From: an uncultured Aliivibrio sp.
GTDB lineage: Bacteria; Pseudomonadota; Gammaproteobacteria; Enterobacterales; Vibrionaceae
NCBI RefSeq assembly: GCF_946479765.1
Contig: NZ_CAMLHO010000014.1
Location: forward strand, 17,040-81,039
Reading direction: 5' to 3'
Length of the DNA stretch: 64,000 nucleotides
Position 1 is the first letter of the stretch; each line of letters opens with the position of its first letter. Positions 1 to 8,614 of this stretch are shown here, piece after piece. The notes under the pieces were generated by a model that was not told where the DNA came from, made no database searches, and saw nothing but the letters and a program-made list of their open reading frames with translations. Made by a program: the position numbers and the translations under genes.

Positions 1-10
1 GAATCGGATA

Positions 11-838
11 TTAAATTCCATCACCAGAAATAAACGTCTGAGACTTACCATTAAATTGCTGATCCATATCTAAAGACGGCATCTCAGAGCTAGGACGACC
101 CACGATTTTAGCCGGAACCCCTGCCACTGTCGTATGAGGAGGAACCGCTTGAAGCACAACAGAACACGAACCAATCTTCGCACCGACACCGACTTCAATA
201 TTGCCTAAAATCTTAGCACCGGCACCAATCATCACGCCTTGACGGATCTTAGGATGACGATCACCACTCTCTTTACCAGTACCGCCTAACGTTACATCTT
301 GGAGAATAGAAACGTCATTTTCAACAACCGCGGTTTCACCAATAACAATGCCTGTGGCATGGTCAAACATGATCCCTTTACCAATGGTAGCCGCAGGGTG
401 AACATCCACTTGGCATGCAACAGAAATTTCATTCTGTAAGTAGGTTGCTAACGCAATTCGGCCTTGTTTCCATAGCCAGTTTGAAACACGATAACCTTGC
501 AGCGCGTGATAACCTTTTAAGTACAATAAAGGCATTGAGTACATTGAAACCGCAGGATCTCGAGTTACCGTCGCACAAATGTCGCACGCGGCAGCATCCG
601 TAATGCTTGGGTCTGAAGCGAACGCCTCTTCCACCACTTCACGAACCGCCATCGCAGGCATTGATGCCGTCGCTAATTTATTCGCAAGAATGTAACTTAA
701 CGACGCCGCTAAATTTTCATGTTTAATGATGGTGGCATGATAAAAGCTTGCAAGTATGGGTTCTTGCTCAGATTGCTCGCGCGCTTCCTGAACAATTTTT
801 TCCCATACTTTATGTTTCTTACATTCATTCATCTTCAT
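11..838 (-). CDS. cysE: Serine O-acetyltransferase
   Basis: Transfers acetyl from acetyl-CoA to L-serine, giving O-acetylserine, the carbon acceptor for cysteine synthesis in the cytoplasm. The 275 residues match the usual length (about 273). The N-terminal ~140 residues are helical and the rest is a left-handed beta-helix of hexapeptide repeats (IGKGI, IGETAVVE, IGAGAKI type). The motif FDHATG places a His at residue 160, equivalent to the catalytic His of the E. coli enzyme. The start has AGGA just upstream. It is the last gene of the rhodanese-secB-gpsA-cysE series, an order shared with E. coli (where grxC is also present), and lies 12 bases after gpsA, so it is probably co-transcribed. 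Cysteine feedback inhibition is known for the family and is not tested here. Confidence 0.97.
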   Translation of the reverse strand: MKMNECKKHKVWEKIVQEAREQSEQEPILASFYHATIIKHENLAASLSYILANKLATASMPAMAVREVVEEAFASDPSITDAAACDICATVTRDPAVSMYSMPLLYLKGYHALQGYRVSNWLWKQGRIALATYLQNEISVACQVDVHPAATIGKGIMFDHATGIVIGETAVVENDVSILQDVTLGGTGKESGDRHPKIRQGVMIGAGAKILGNIEVGVGAKIGSCSVVLQAVPPHTTVAGVPAKIVGRPSSEMPSLDMDQQFNGKSQTFISGDGI

Positions 839-850
839 ACCATCCTTGAA

Positions 851-1873
851 TTACGATTCTGATTTTTTGTCGCGTGCTAGTAAATCCTGTGCAGCAACTC
901 TTGCATCCTTTCCTTGATACAATACTTGATAAATTTGCTCAACTATAGGCATTTCAACGCCCATTCGTTCTGCAAGTAAAAACACTTCTTTGGTGTTTCT
1001 ATACCCTTCAACGACTTGACCAATTTCAATCTGAGCACTCTCTACGTCACCACCTTGGCCTAAAGCAAGACCAAAACGACGGTTACGAGATTGATTATCG
1101 GTACACGTTAATACTAGGTCACCTAAACCAGCCATACCCATAAAAGTTTCAGCTTCTGCACCCAGTGCGACACCTAAGCGTGTCATTTCAGCTAAACCAC
1201 GGGTAATCAATGCCGTACGAGCATTAGCACCAAAACCAATACCATCAGACATACCAGCACCAATAGCGATCACATTTTTCACCGCGCCGCCAAGTTGCAT
1301 TCCAGTGAAATCATTATTCGCATACACTCGGAACGTTTTTGAACAGTGAATTTTATCTTGAAGATCTTTAACAAATTGCTGATCAGGTGACGCGACGGCG
1401 ATCGCGGTTGGCATACCAGAAGCAAGTTCTTTAGCAAAAGTAGGTCCAGATAAGACAGCCAGAGAGTGTGACTCACCCAATGCTTCTACTGCCACTTCTT
1501 TTAATAAACGACCTGTTTCAGGCTCAAGCCCTTTTGTCGCCCAACATACACGAGAATCTTCACGTAGAAACGGTTTTACATTGCCTAGTACCAAACCAAA
1601 CACATGGCTTGGAACCACAACAAGCAAATCACGACTCGCTTGAACTGATTTTTCAAGATCCGCAGACATAATCAGTGATGGTGGAAAAACAACACCAGGT
1701 AAAAACTCTTCATTTGCACGGTCCGCTTCAAGACGAGCCATATGAGTTGCTTCATGGCCCCATAAAATCACTTTTGCGCCATTACGAGCAAGAGAAATAG
1801 CAAGAGACGTTCCGTATGAACCAGCACCAAGTACGGTCATTGAAATATCAGAGTAATCAGTTTGTGTTGTCAT
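851..1873 (-). CDS. gpsA: Glycerol-3-phosphate dehydrogenase [NAD(P)+]
   Basis: Reduces dihydroxyacetone phosphate to sn-glycerol 3-phosphate, the backbone precursor of phospholipids. The protein opens with a Rossmann dinucleotide motif ([12 protein letters not shown]) and carries the substrate/catalytic segment [18 protein letters not shown], then the C-terminal helical domain ([20 protein letters not shown]). From the ATG at 1873 it is 340 residues, against 339 in E. coli. An in-frame ATG at 1882 and a TTG at 1891 would add a few residues, but homologues begin just before the MTVLGAG strand. It sits directly upstream of cysE; a 175-base gap with a long inverted repeat separates it from secB. 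Confidence 0.96.
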   Translation of the reverse strand: MTTQTDYSDISMTVLGAGSYGTSLAISLARNGAKVILWGHEATHMARLEADRANEEFLPGVVFPPSLIMSADLEKSVQASRDLLVVVPSHVFGLVLGNVKPFLREDSRVCWATKGLEPETGRLLKEVAVEALGESHSLAVLSGPTFAKELASGMPTAIAVASPDQQFVKDLQDKIHCSKTFRVYANNDFTGMQLGGAVKNVIAIGAGMSDGIGFGANARTALITRGLAEMTRLGVALGAEAETFMGMAGLGDLVLTCTDNQSRNRRFGLALGQGGDVESAQIEIGQVVEGYRNTKEVFLLAERMGVEMPIVEQIYQVLYQGKDARVAAQDLLARDKKSES

Positions 1874-1921
1874 TGTGACCATCCAAAACAAGTATCAAAA
1901 GATACAGTAGTAATAAAAACA

Positions 1922-1992
1922 AAATGCACTTGTTATCAACATATAGAAGCTATACAAACATATAGAACTATATTAGATAAAAAAGTGCATTT
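1922..1992 (-). repeat. Inverted repeat enclosing two direct repeats, possible secB terminator
   Basis: A perfect 10-bp inverted repeat (arms 1922-1931 and 1983-1992, AAATGCACTT) brackets two near-identical copies of ACATATAGAA(G)CTATA at 1939-1954 and 1958-1972. On the minus strand the second arm runs into TTTTGTTTTT, so the structure could end secB transcripts, but the ~50-base loop is long for an intrinsic terminator. Its function is inferred. Confidence 0.5.
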
Positions 1993-2048
1993 ATTCTCTA
2001 CAAATTAATCAATAGCAAAACGCCATCAATTCTTCATATTCAAAAGAA

Positions 2049-2519
2049 TTACGCTTGAGCTGGTGCTTCTGCGTTTTCTTGAGCTTGGTTTTGTAGGTAG
2101 TTCATGAACAATGCGTCAAAGTTAACTGGCGCAAGGTTAAGTTGTGGGAACGTACCTTTAACAACTAGGCTAGAGATTGTTTCACGAGCGTATGGGAAAA
2201 GAATGTTCGGGCAGAATGCACCTAGGCAATGTGCTAATTGAGCGTCTTCCATTTGGCCAGCAGTAAAGATACCACCTTGTTGAACTTCACATAAGAATGC
2301 AGTTTCTTCTTCATTTTTAACCGTTACAGTTAAACGTAAAATTACTTCATAAACACCTTCACCTAGTTCACGGCTTTGAGTATCAAGATCCAGTTTAACA
2401 TCTGGATTCCACTCTTTTTGGAACATAGTTGGTGAGTTAGGCGCTTCAAAAGACACGTCTTTTAGGAAGATACGTTGAATTGCAAAGTTTTGTTGTTCTT
2501 GTTGTGCTGCTTCAGCCAT
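2049..2519 (-). CDS. secB: Protein-export chaperone SecB
   Basis: Homotetrameric cytosolic chaperone that keeps precursor proteins unfolded and delivers them to SecA. The 156 residues match the family length. The core matches SecB: the N-terminal [17 protein letters not shown] strand, the conserved [16 protein letters not shown] segment and the [13 protein letters not shown] stretch close to the C-terminus. The tail is short and Ala/Gln/Glu-rich, as is usual for the SecA-contacting end. A GGAAAG-type ribosome site precedes the ATG. It lies between the YibN-type rhodanese gene and gpsA, the E. coli order without grxC. Confidence 0.97.
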   Translation of the reverse strand: MAEAAQQEQQNFAIQRIFLKDVSFEAPNSPTMFQKEWNPDVKLDLDTQSRELGEGVYEVILRLTVTVKNEEETAFLCEVQQGGIFTAGQMEDAQLAHCLGAFCPNILFPYARETISSLVVKGTFPQLNLAPVNFDALFMNYLQNQAQENAEAPAQA

Positions 2520-2647
2520 GGGAAAGTCCTTTCTATTAAATAAGTATAAATGCAGAATAACGATGTCTTATTACTCTGCATTCGTGATATCTAAAAAATG
2601 AGCCCGATATCACATCAATATGAGTCAGTTGCTTAGGAAATCGGCAA

Positions 2648-3100
2648 TTACTTTTTGTTTTTTACCGACTTCGCTTTTACTAACGGTAGATTCGCTTCAT
2701 TCCAAGAGATCAAACCATTCTTAAGTAATTTAACTTGCTCAAAACCAGCTTTATGCAAATCATTTGCTGCCGCTTGAGCTGTTTGACCTGTTTTGCATAC
2801 AACAATAATTGGGGTGGTTTTTGAATTTTCAAGACCTGATAAGCTACCAGCTTTGATGTCGCTTGGTAAAATGTGACGAGCACCCGTAATGTGACCTGAT
2901 TTGAACTCATCTTTAGAGCGAACATCTACAACAATCGCGTCTTCACGATTCATTAGAGTTGTTGCTTGTGCTGGATCAATCTCTTGGTAGCCTGATGTTT
3001 TTTGCTTTACTACGTTCTGAATTAACGCAACAATAATACCAACCCAAACAACAGCTAAAATCATGTTGTTGGTTACAAAATCGATGATTGACGTTTCCAT
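2648..3100 (-). CDS. yibN: Membrane-anchored rhodanese-domain protein (YibN-like)
   Basis: A 150-residue protein with one N-terminal membrane segment (about residues 10-30, MILAVVWVGIIVALI) followed by a rhodanese domain. The loop VVCKTGQTAQAA carries the expected catalytic Cys, so it may transfer sulfane sulfur, but the substrate is unknown. E. coli YibN has the same anchor-plus-rhodanese plan and the same position upstream of secB. An ATG at 3100 was chosen because it puts the membrane helix near the N-terminus as in YibN; an in-frame upstream start at 3157 adds 19 polar residues with no family support. It is divergent from envC. Confidence 0.88.
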   Translation of the reverse strand: METSIIDFVTNNMILAVVWVGIIVALIQNVVKQKTSGYQEIDPAQATTLMNREDAIVVDVRSKDEFKSGHITGARHILPSDIKAGSLSGLENSKTTPIIVVCKTGQTAQAAANDLHKAGFEQVKLLKNGLISWNEANLPLVKAKSVKNKK

Positions 3101-3322
3101 ATTCTTTATCTCTGATTTTTTAGATAACCACATGTCATTAGACAGTCCAGTTACCATAGGCGCTAAAATTAAAGCGAAAGTATACCCTAGGGTTTCTTTT
3201 GAAACTAGCGAGGATAAAAAAACAGCCTAATACAGCTAAAATGCTGTGATATTGGTTTTACAATTGAGACCAAATACAAACTCTGCCTAGTCAGAGTCCA
3301 CTCTATCTGAAATAATGCTGCG

Positions 3323-4468
3323 ATGAACATATCCCTTGTAAATACGTTTTTTTCTTTTCGTAAACTCTGTACGACGGCGTTAGTATGCCTGATATTTAGC
3401 TTTCCTATAATCTCTCATGCTAATGACGCAGAATTAAAGGGAATGAAACAAGAAATATCTCGTCAAAACTCCGTGCTAAACAAGCAGAAAAAAGAACTCT
3501 CTGGTCTTCAATCTAGCCTTAAAAAGCACGAATTATCGATCGCTAATGCCTCTAAACAAGCACGTAATGCAACAAAAGAACTTAATGCATTAAAACTCTC
3601 TATTACCGAACTAAAACAGCAACAATCCGAATTAAGCCAACAACAAATTGGGCAAATTCAGATCCTTAAAGATCTGCTAATTAATCACTATCTCACAAAT
3701 CGGAATAATCAACTATCTAACGTATTAAGCGGTGATGATGTCATTAAAATAGATCGTATGACGCAATACGCTCAACGTTTATCTGAAGCAAGGGTGGGTG
3801 CTCTCTCTCAATTAGAGTTCACCACGATGCAGCTAGAAGAAAAAGAAGCCTCTTTGCTTAAGCAACAACAGAGACAAAGTGAGCTGCTTGCACAATACAC
3901 GAAAGAAAAACAGACACTGCAAACGTCTCAAAATAAACGTAAGAAAACCGTTTCAAGCATTAAGCATCGCATCTCAAGTGAAAACGGTTATTTAAATGAA
4001 TTACAGCAAAATGAAAAACGTTTAAAAGTTGCTATCGCCAAGGCAAAAGCTAAAAACAATGTTCCTATGGATGGTATTGCGCGTCAAAAAGGTCGTCTAC
4101 CTTGGCCAATCGACAATCCTAAAACATTGCATAGCTTTGGTACTAAACAGACAGGACAACTAACCTGGAAGGGCATGGTGTTAGCGAGTCAATATGGAGC
4201 CCCAGTTAAAGCGATTGATTCAGGTAAAGTTGTGTTTGCTGATTGGTTGCGTGGCTATGGCTTAATGCTCCTCATTGACCACGGTAAAGGTGATATGACG
4301 TTATATGGTTACAACCAAAGCCTAATGAAGAAGGAAGGCGATAAAGTTCGCGCTGGTGAAACCATTGCAGTGGTTGGTGACAGTGGCGGTCAAGACAGAC
4401 CTTCTCTGTACTTTGAAATCCGCCGTAACAGTAAAGCACAAAATCCTCGCTCTTGGTTAAAGCGTTAG
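3323..4468 (+). CDS. envC: Murein hydrolase activator EnvC (degenerate LytM factor)
   Basis: Periplasmic cell-division factor; in E. coli EnvC activates amidases AmiA and AmiB at the septum. There is a signal-peptide-like N-terminus (hydrophobic stretch ending SHANDAE), a long coiled coil (about residues 35-245, rich in Lys/Gln/Glu heptads) and a C-terminal peptidase M23/LytM domain (about 265-381). The metal ligands of active M23 enzymes are lost: the usual HxGxD reads WKGMV and the HxH position reads LYFE. This is the degenerate pattern of EnvC rather than of a working hydrolase. Length is 381 against 419 in E. coli. It stands alone, with a strong terminator downstream. Confidence 0.92.
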   Translation: MNISLVNTFFSFRKLCTTALVCLIFSFPIISHANDAELKGMKQEISRQNSVLNKQKKELSGLQSSLKKHELSIANASKQARNATKELNALKLSITELKQQQSELSQQQIGQIQILKDLLINHYLTNRNNQLSNVLSGDDVIKIDRMTQYAQRLSEARVGALSQLEFTTMQLEEKEASLLKQQQRQSELLAQYTKEKQTLQTSQNKRKKTVSSIKHRISSENGYLNELQQNEKRLKVAIAKAKAKNNVPMDGIARQKGRLPWPIDNPKTLHSFGTKQTGQLTWKGMVLASQYGAPVKAIDSGKVVFADWLRGYGLMLLIDHGKGDMTLYGYNQSLMKKEGDKVRAGETIAVVGDSGGQDRPSLYFEIRRNSKAQNPRSWLKR

Positions 4469-4507
4469 TCATTACATAATTAATCAGTAAAGTCAGACAT
4501 TAAAAAA

Positions 4508-4545
4508 GCCGCGTTATCTCTATTTGTATAGAAGGATAACGCGGC
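4508..4545. terminator. Bidirectional terminator between envC and fxsA
   Basis: An 11-bp perfect stem (GCCGCGTTATC, 4508-4518, with 4535-4545) is flanked by an A-run on the left and a T-run on the right, so it works in both directions for the convergent envC and fxsA. Confidence 0.93.
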
Positions 4546-4574
4546 TTTTTTATTCAATTCATATAGCGAGCCGA

Positions 4575-5108
4575 TTATTTTAAGGTTTTATTCGGATCAT
4601 CTTCTTTACGTTGAAATTCACCTTCAAACACATCTCCTCGTTGACCGTTCTGATTTTCTTGATCAAATGGGTTACCTTGATTAAACGGGCCATTTTGATC
4701 GAATCCACCACCGAAACCAGCATGAAAGCCACCTTGTGATGCCCCCATTCCATTCACTTTTACTCTGCTCATTAATTGTTTTGCTAAATACGACCTTGGT
4801 GCTGGCAATAAAACTAACATACCTAATGCATCGGTCATAAAACCAGGAACCAGTAATAGCACACCAGCAATCGCAAGCATGACGCCTTCTATGATTTGTT
4901 GTGCAGGTAATTCACCTTGTTGTAACTTTGACTGCACCGACATCAACGTTTGGATCCCTTGACTTCGTACCAATGACGCTCCTACAAAAGCGGTAATAAG
5001 TACTAATCCAAGTGTCGGCCACATTCCTAACATGCCGCCAACTTGCACAAACAGCGCAATTTCAATAATAGGTACAAAAATAAACATGAGTAATAAAATA
5101 GGAAACAC
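4575..5108 (-). CDS. fxsA: FxsA family inner-membrane protein
   Basis: Cytoplasmic-membrane protein; E. coli FxsA overproduction relieves phage T7 exclusion by F, and its normal role is not established. Hydrophobic segments fall near residues 3-22, 26-45 and 75-100, followed by a Gly/Asn/Gln-rich soluble tail (FGGGFDQNGPFNQGNPF) ending in charged residues. The family segment GEFQRKEDD near the end matches E. coli FxsA. The preferred start is GTG at 5108, with GAGGTG a few bases before it; an in-frame TTG at 5120 overlaps that ribosome site. The fxsA-aspA-dcuA-dsbD neighbourhood is shared with E. coli. Confidence 0.88.
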   Translation of the reverse strand: MFPILLLMFIFVPIIEIALFVQVGGMLGMWPTLGLVLITAFVGASLVRSQGIQTLMSVQSKLQQGELPAQQIIEGVMLAIAGVLLLVPGFMTDALGMLVLLPAPRSYLAKQLMSRVKVNGMGASQGGFHAGFGGGFDQNGPFNQGNPFDQENQNGQRGDVFEGEFQRKEDDPNKTLK

Positions 5109-5414
5109 AACACACCTCAATTAAATTTAATACGATCTTTTCTTTTTTTGCTTTATTTAGTGTAGCAGGCATTAACCGCAAACCACTTTTTCTATCCCTA
5201 TTATGATAGATGCGGCACACCAGTGAACTTTTCAAGAAATAACTCTGTAAAAGAATGTAAACAGCCACCAAATTCATTAACTCGATTAGCAGTTATACAA
5301 CCTATAAAGTAATTATATTAACAACTAGTGAGAGCATTATCTCAATTTGAAATATTTTGCAAAAACTCGACGTAAAAAGTGATCAACTTAACATTTTTAC
5401 CACTAAAGAGGTGT
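5109..5414. other. Intergenic region between fxsA and the aspA leader
   Basis: About 300 AT-rich bases that must hold the fxsA promoter (minus) and the aspA promoter (plus). I see no gene, no clear FNR (TTGAT-N4-ATCAA) or CRP palindrome, and no terminator hairpin. Confidence 0.6.
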
Positions 5415-5516
5415 ATGATGATTTCAAAACAAGGCATCAGGTACGATATTGATCAACTTTCTGACGAACGGATTCTACTCGCAGATATGATCACTTGGAC
5501 AGAATCCAATAATTAA
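5415..5516 (+). CDS. Possible 33-residue leader ORF upstream of aspA
   Basis: A short frame beginning with two consecutive ATGs (5415, 5418) reads 33 residues, starting MMISKQGIRYDIDQLS and ending ITWTESNN. An excellent ribosome site, AAAGAGG, lies 4-7 bases upstream, and the stop is 24 bases before the aspA ATG, so it would be on the aspA transcript. I recognise no family. It has no signal peptide or run of a single amino acid as in classic attenuation leaders. It could be a translated regulatory leader or a small protein; chance is possible at this size. Confidence 0.5.
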   Translation: MMISKQGIRYDIDQLSDERILLADMITWTESNN

Positions 5517-5540
5517 AATATAGAACCTCAAAGGCTTACT

Positions 5541-6989
5541 ATGACTCAGATGCTTGATTTAGAAAAAACAAATACTGCTACCCGTATTGAAGAAGATTTG
5601 CTAGGTGAACGTCACGTTCCTGCTGACGCTTACTACGGTATTCATACCCTTCGTGCTATGGAAAACTTCAACATTTCGAATGTAACTATTTCAGATGTTC
5701 CTGAATTTGTTCGTGGCATGATCTACACGAAAAAAGCAGCAGCTTTAGCTAACAAAGAATTAGGTGCGATTCCTTCACAAGTTGGTGAGTACATCATCAA
5801 AGCGTGTGATTTAATTCTTGAAACTGGCAAGTGCATGGACCAATTCCCATCAGACGTATATCAAGGTGGTGCAGGTACTTCAGTTAACATGAATGCTAAC
5901 GAAGTTATTGCTAACGTTGCTCTTGAACTAATGGGTAAAGAGAAAGGCGAATACGATATCATTAACCCTAATGATCACGTAAACCGCTCTCAATCAACTA
6001 ACTGTGCATACCCAACAGGCTTCCGTATTGCTGTATACAACAGCATGATGAAACTAATCGAAGCGATTGAATACCTAAAAGGTGCGTTCGATCTTAAAGA
6101 TCAAGAATTCCGTAACGTTCTGAAAATGGGTCGTACTCAGCTTCAAGACGCAGTTCCAATGACTGTTGGTCAAGAGTTCCACGCTTGGGGTGTTCTGCTT
6201 AAAGAAGAAGTAAAAAATCTTAACTACACAGCGCAACTTCTTTTAGAAGTAAACATCGGTGCGACTGCAATCGGTACTGGCTTAAACGCGGCTACTGGTT
6301 ACCAAGAAGCTGCGGTTCGTCATCTATCAGAAGTAACAGGCCTAGAGTGTGTTGCTGCTGAAGATTTAATTGAAGCAACTTCTGACTGTGGTGCTTATGT
6401 TATGATCCACGGTGCGCTAAAACGTACTGCGGTTAAGATGTCTAAAATTTGTAATGATTTACGTCTTCTTTCTTCTGGCCCTCGTGCTGGTTTCAATGAA
6501 TTGAACTTACCTGAGCTTCAAGCTGGTTCTTCAATCATGCCTGCTAAAGTAAACCCAGTAATTCCAGAAGTTGTAAACCAAGTATGTTTCAAAGTAATTG
6601 GTAACGATACAACAGTAACTTTCGCTGCTGAAGCGGGTCAACTGCAATTAAACGTAATGGAACCAGTAATTGGTCAAGCACTTTTCGAATCTATCGAAAT
6701 CTTGAAAAATGCATGTGTGAACTTACGTGACAAGTGTATCGACGGTATCACGGTAAATAAAGAAATATGTGAAGCTCACGTATTTAATTCTATCGGTATC
6801 GTTACATACCTAAACCCATTCATTGGCCACCACGAAGGTGACATTGTTGGTAAAATTTGTGCTGAAACAGGCAAAAATGTTCGCGATGTTGTTCTTGAGC
6901 GCGGTCTACTAACTGAAGAGCAACTAGATGACATCTTCTCTGTAGAGAATCTAATGCACCCTCAATACAAAGCAAAACGTTACGATTAA
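5541..6989 (+). CDS. aspA: Aspartate ammonia-lyase
   Basis: Reversibly deaminates L-aspartate to fumarate and ammonia, feeding fumarate respiration. The 482 residues match E. coli AspA (478) over their whole length. The fumarase/aspartase signature [11 protein letters not shown] is present, as are the substrate segment [13 protein letters not shown] and LLSSGPRAG. One oddity is that the usual STND active-site segment reads STNC ([10 protein letters not shown]). The start has AAGG about 7 bases upstream. dcuA follows, but a terminator hairpin lies between, so dcuA probably has its own promoter as well. The pair couples uptake of aspartate with its conversion to fumarate. Confidence 0.97.
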   Translation: MTQMLDLEKTNTATRIEEDLLGERHVPADAYYGIHTLRAMENFNISNVTISDVPEFVRGMIYTKKAAALANKELGAIPSQVGEYIIKACDLILETGKCMDQFPSDVYQGGAGTSVNMNANEVIANVALELMGKEKGEYDIINPNDHVNRSQSTNCAYPTGFRIAVYNSMMKLIEAIEYLKGAFDLKDQEFRNVLKMGRTQLQDAVPMTVGQEFHAWGVLLKEEVKNLNYTAQLLLEVNIGATAIGTGLNAATGYQEAAVRHLSEVTGLECVAAEDLIEATSDCGAYVMIHGALKRTAVKMSKICNDLRLLSSGPRAGFNELNLPELQAGSSIMPAKVNPVIPEVVNQVCFKVIGNDTTVTFAAEAGQLQLNVMEPVIGQALFESIEILKNACVNLRDKCIDGITVNKEICEAHVFNSIGIVTYLNPFIGHHEGDIVGKICAETGKNVRDVVLERGLLTEEQLDDIFSVENLMHPQYKAKRYD

Positions 6990-7005
6990 TTATTAATTGT
7001 AAATA

Positions 7006-7033
7006 GCGAGCTCTTTAGGGCTCGCTTTTTTTA
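7006..7033 (+). terminator. Intrinsic terminator after aspA
   Basis: The stem GCGAGC (7006-7011) pairs with GCTCGC (7020-7025) and is followed by an eight-base T-run. Confidence 0.85.
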
Positions 7034-7153
7034 TCCTTTTAAAATATTTATAAAATTCATCAAGTAATCATTCATACTTTTATTGGTTTGTTATATATAG
7101 CTACTCAATAAAAATCTGAATAATTATTTTAAATTTAAACTTTGGAGTTATAT

Positions 7154-8455
7154 ATGATTGCTGTACAGCTTCTCGTCGTATTATTGTTCATCTATTTAGG
7201 TGCACGTATCGGCGGTATTGGTATCGGTTTTGCGGGTGGTGCGGGCGTTCTTGTCCTTACCATGATCTTAGGTTTAGACGCAGGTTCTATCCCTATCGAC
7301 GTTATTTTAATTATCATGTCTGTAATCACGGCTATTGCTGCAATGCAAGTGGCTGGTGGTATGGATTGGTTGGTTGACCTAGCTGAACAATTTCTTCGTA
7401 AAAATCCAAAACGCATTACTTTCTACGCACCAATCGTGACTTACTTCATGACAATGCTAGCAGGTACAGGTCACACTGCATTCTCTACGCTTCCAGTTAT
7501 TGCAGAAGTTGCTAAAGAACAAGGTGTTCGCCCATCTCGCCCACTTTCTATTGCTGTTGTTGCTTCTCAAATTGCAATCACTGCGTCTCCAATCTCTGCG
7601 GCGGTTGTATTCTTCTCTGGCATCCTTGAGCCACTAGGTGTGGATTACTTAACGCTATTAGCGGTATGTATTCCTTCAACATTCCTAGCCTGTATGGTTG
7701 GTGCATTTGTTGCTAACTTCCTAGGTTGTGAGCTGAAAGATGATCCTGTTTATCAAGAACGTCTTGCAAAAGGTCTAATCAAAATGAACGGCGCAGGTAA
7801 ACGTGAAATCTTACCTACGGCAAAAACATCTGTTTATATCTTCTGTGTTGCTATCGTCGCTGTTGTTGCTTATGCAACGATGATCAGTGGCAGTGTTGGC
7901 CTGATTGAAAATCCAACAATTGGTCGTAACGAAGCTATCATGGCCCTAATGCTAACAGCGGCTGCTGCTATCGTTACTTTCACTAAGATTGATGCCTCTA
8001 AAATTGCTAACGCAGCAACATTCAAATCAGGCATGAGTGCTTGTGTGTGTGTTCTTGGTGTAGCATGGCTTGGTGATACCTTCGTTTCTTCTCATATTGG
8101 TGAAATCAAAGAATTCTCTGCTGAAATCCTTGCACAATACCCGTGGATGCTAGCAATTGTTTTATTCTTTGCTTCAATGCTTCTTTACTCTCAAGGCGCT
8201 ACAACGACAGCACTAATGCCTGCTGCATTGGCAATTGGTGTAGCACCAATTACTGCGGTTGCTTCTTTTGCGGCAGTAAGTGCGCTGTTTGTTCTTCCTA
8301 CTTACCCTACGCTTCTGGCTGCGGTTGAGATGGATGATACTGGCTCAACACGTATTGGTAATCTTGTATTTAACCACCCATTCTTCATTCCGGGTGTAGC
8401 AACGATTTCTACTTCTGTTGCACTAGGCTTTGTATTTGGCGGTATTATTCTTTAA
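7154..8455 (+). CDS. dcuA: Anaerobic C4-dicarboxylate transporter DcuA
   Basis: Inner-membrane exchanger of aspartate, fumarate and succinate in the Dcu family. It is 433 residues from the ATG at 7154, identical to the E. coli DcuA length. There are roughly ten or more hydrophobic segments, with the N-terminal helix MIAVQLLVVLLFIYLGARIGG, the glycine-rich GGAGVLVLTMILGL and the conserved GTGHTAFSTLPVIAEVAKEQGVRPSRP region. An upstream in-frame TTG at 7142 is rejected because GGAG sits between it and the ATG. Its position after aspA is the E. coli order. Confidence 0.96.
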   Translation: MIAVQLLVVLLFIYLGARIGGIGIGFAGGAGVLVLTMILGLDAGSIPIDVILIIMSVITAIAAMQVAGGMDWLVDLAEQFLRKNPKRITFYAPIVTYFMTMLAGTGHTAFSTLPVIAEVAKEQGVRPSRPLSIAVVASQIAITASPISAAVVFFSGILEPLGVDYLTLLAVCIPSTFLACMVGAFVANFLGCELKDDPVYQERLAKGLIKMNGAGKREILPTAKTSVYIFCVAIVAVVAYATMISGSVGLIENPTIGRNEAIMALMLTAAAAIVTFTKIDASKIANAATFKSGMSACVCVLGVAWLGDTFVSSHIGEIKEFSAEILAQYPWMLAIVLFFASMLLYSQGATTTALMPAALAIGVAPITAVASFAAVSALFVLPTYPTLLAAVEMDDTGSTRIGNLVFNHPFFIPGVATISTSVALGFVFGGIIL

Positions 8456-8480
8456 TTAAGATTTATATATCACCTAAAAA

Positions 8481-8508
8481 AGGCAGCTAAAATTAGCTGC
8501 CTTTTTTT
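8481..8508 (+). terminator. Intrinsic terminator after dcuA
   Basis: A 9-bp perfect stem AGGCAGCTA (8481-8489 with 8494-8502), loop AAAT, followed by a T-run. Confidence 0.93.
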
Positions 8509-8614
8509 ATCCAAAATTTTATGAGCAGATCATTAATGCAATTGATACTATACTTGCCGAACTCTTGACCATTTCGATAGTCATATCCGTATCTATTTTT
8601 ATAAAGACTTCCAC

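Noticed and set aside
5340..5480. FNR or CRP sites before aspA
   Set aside because: GATCAA-type half-sites occur (5390 and 5450 areas) but not the full spaced palindromes.
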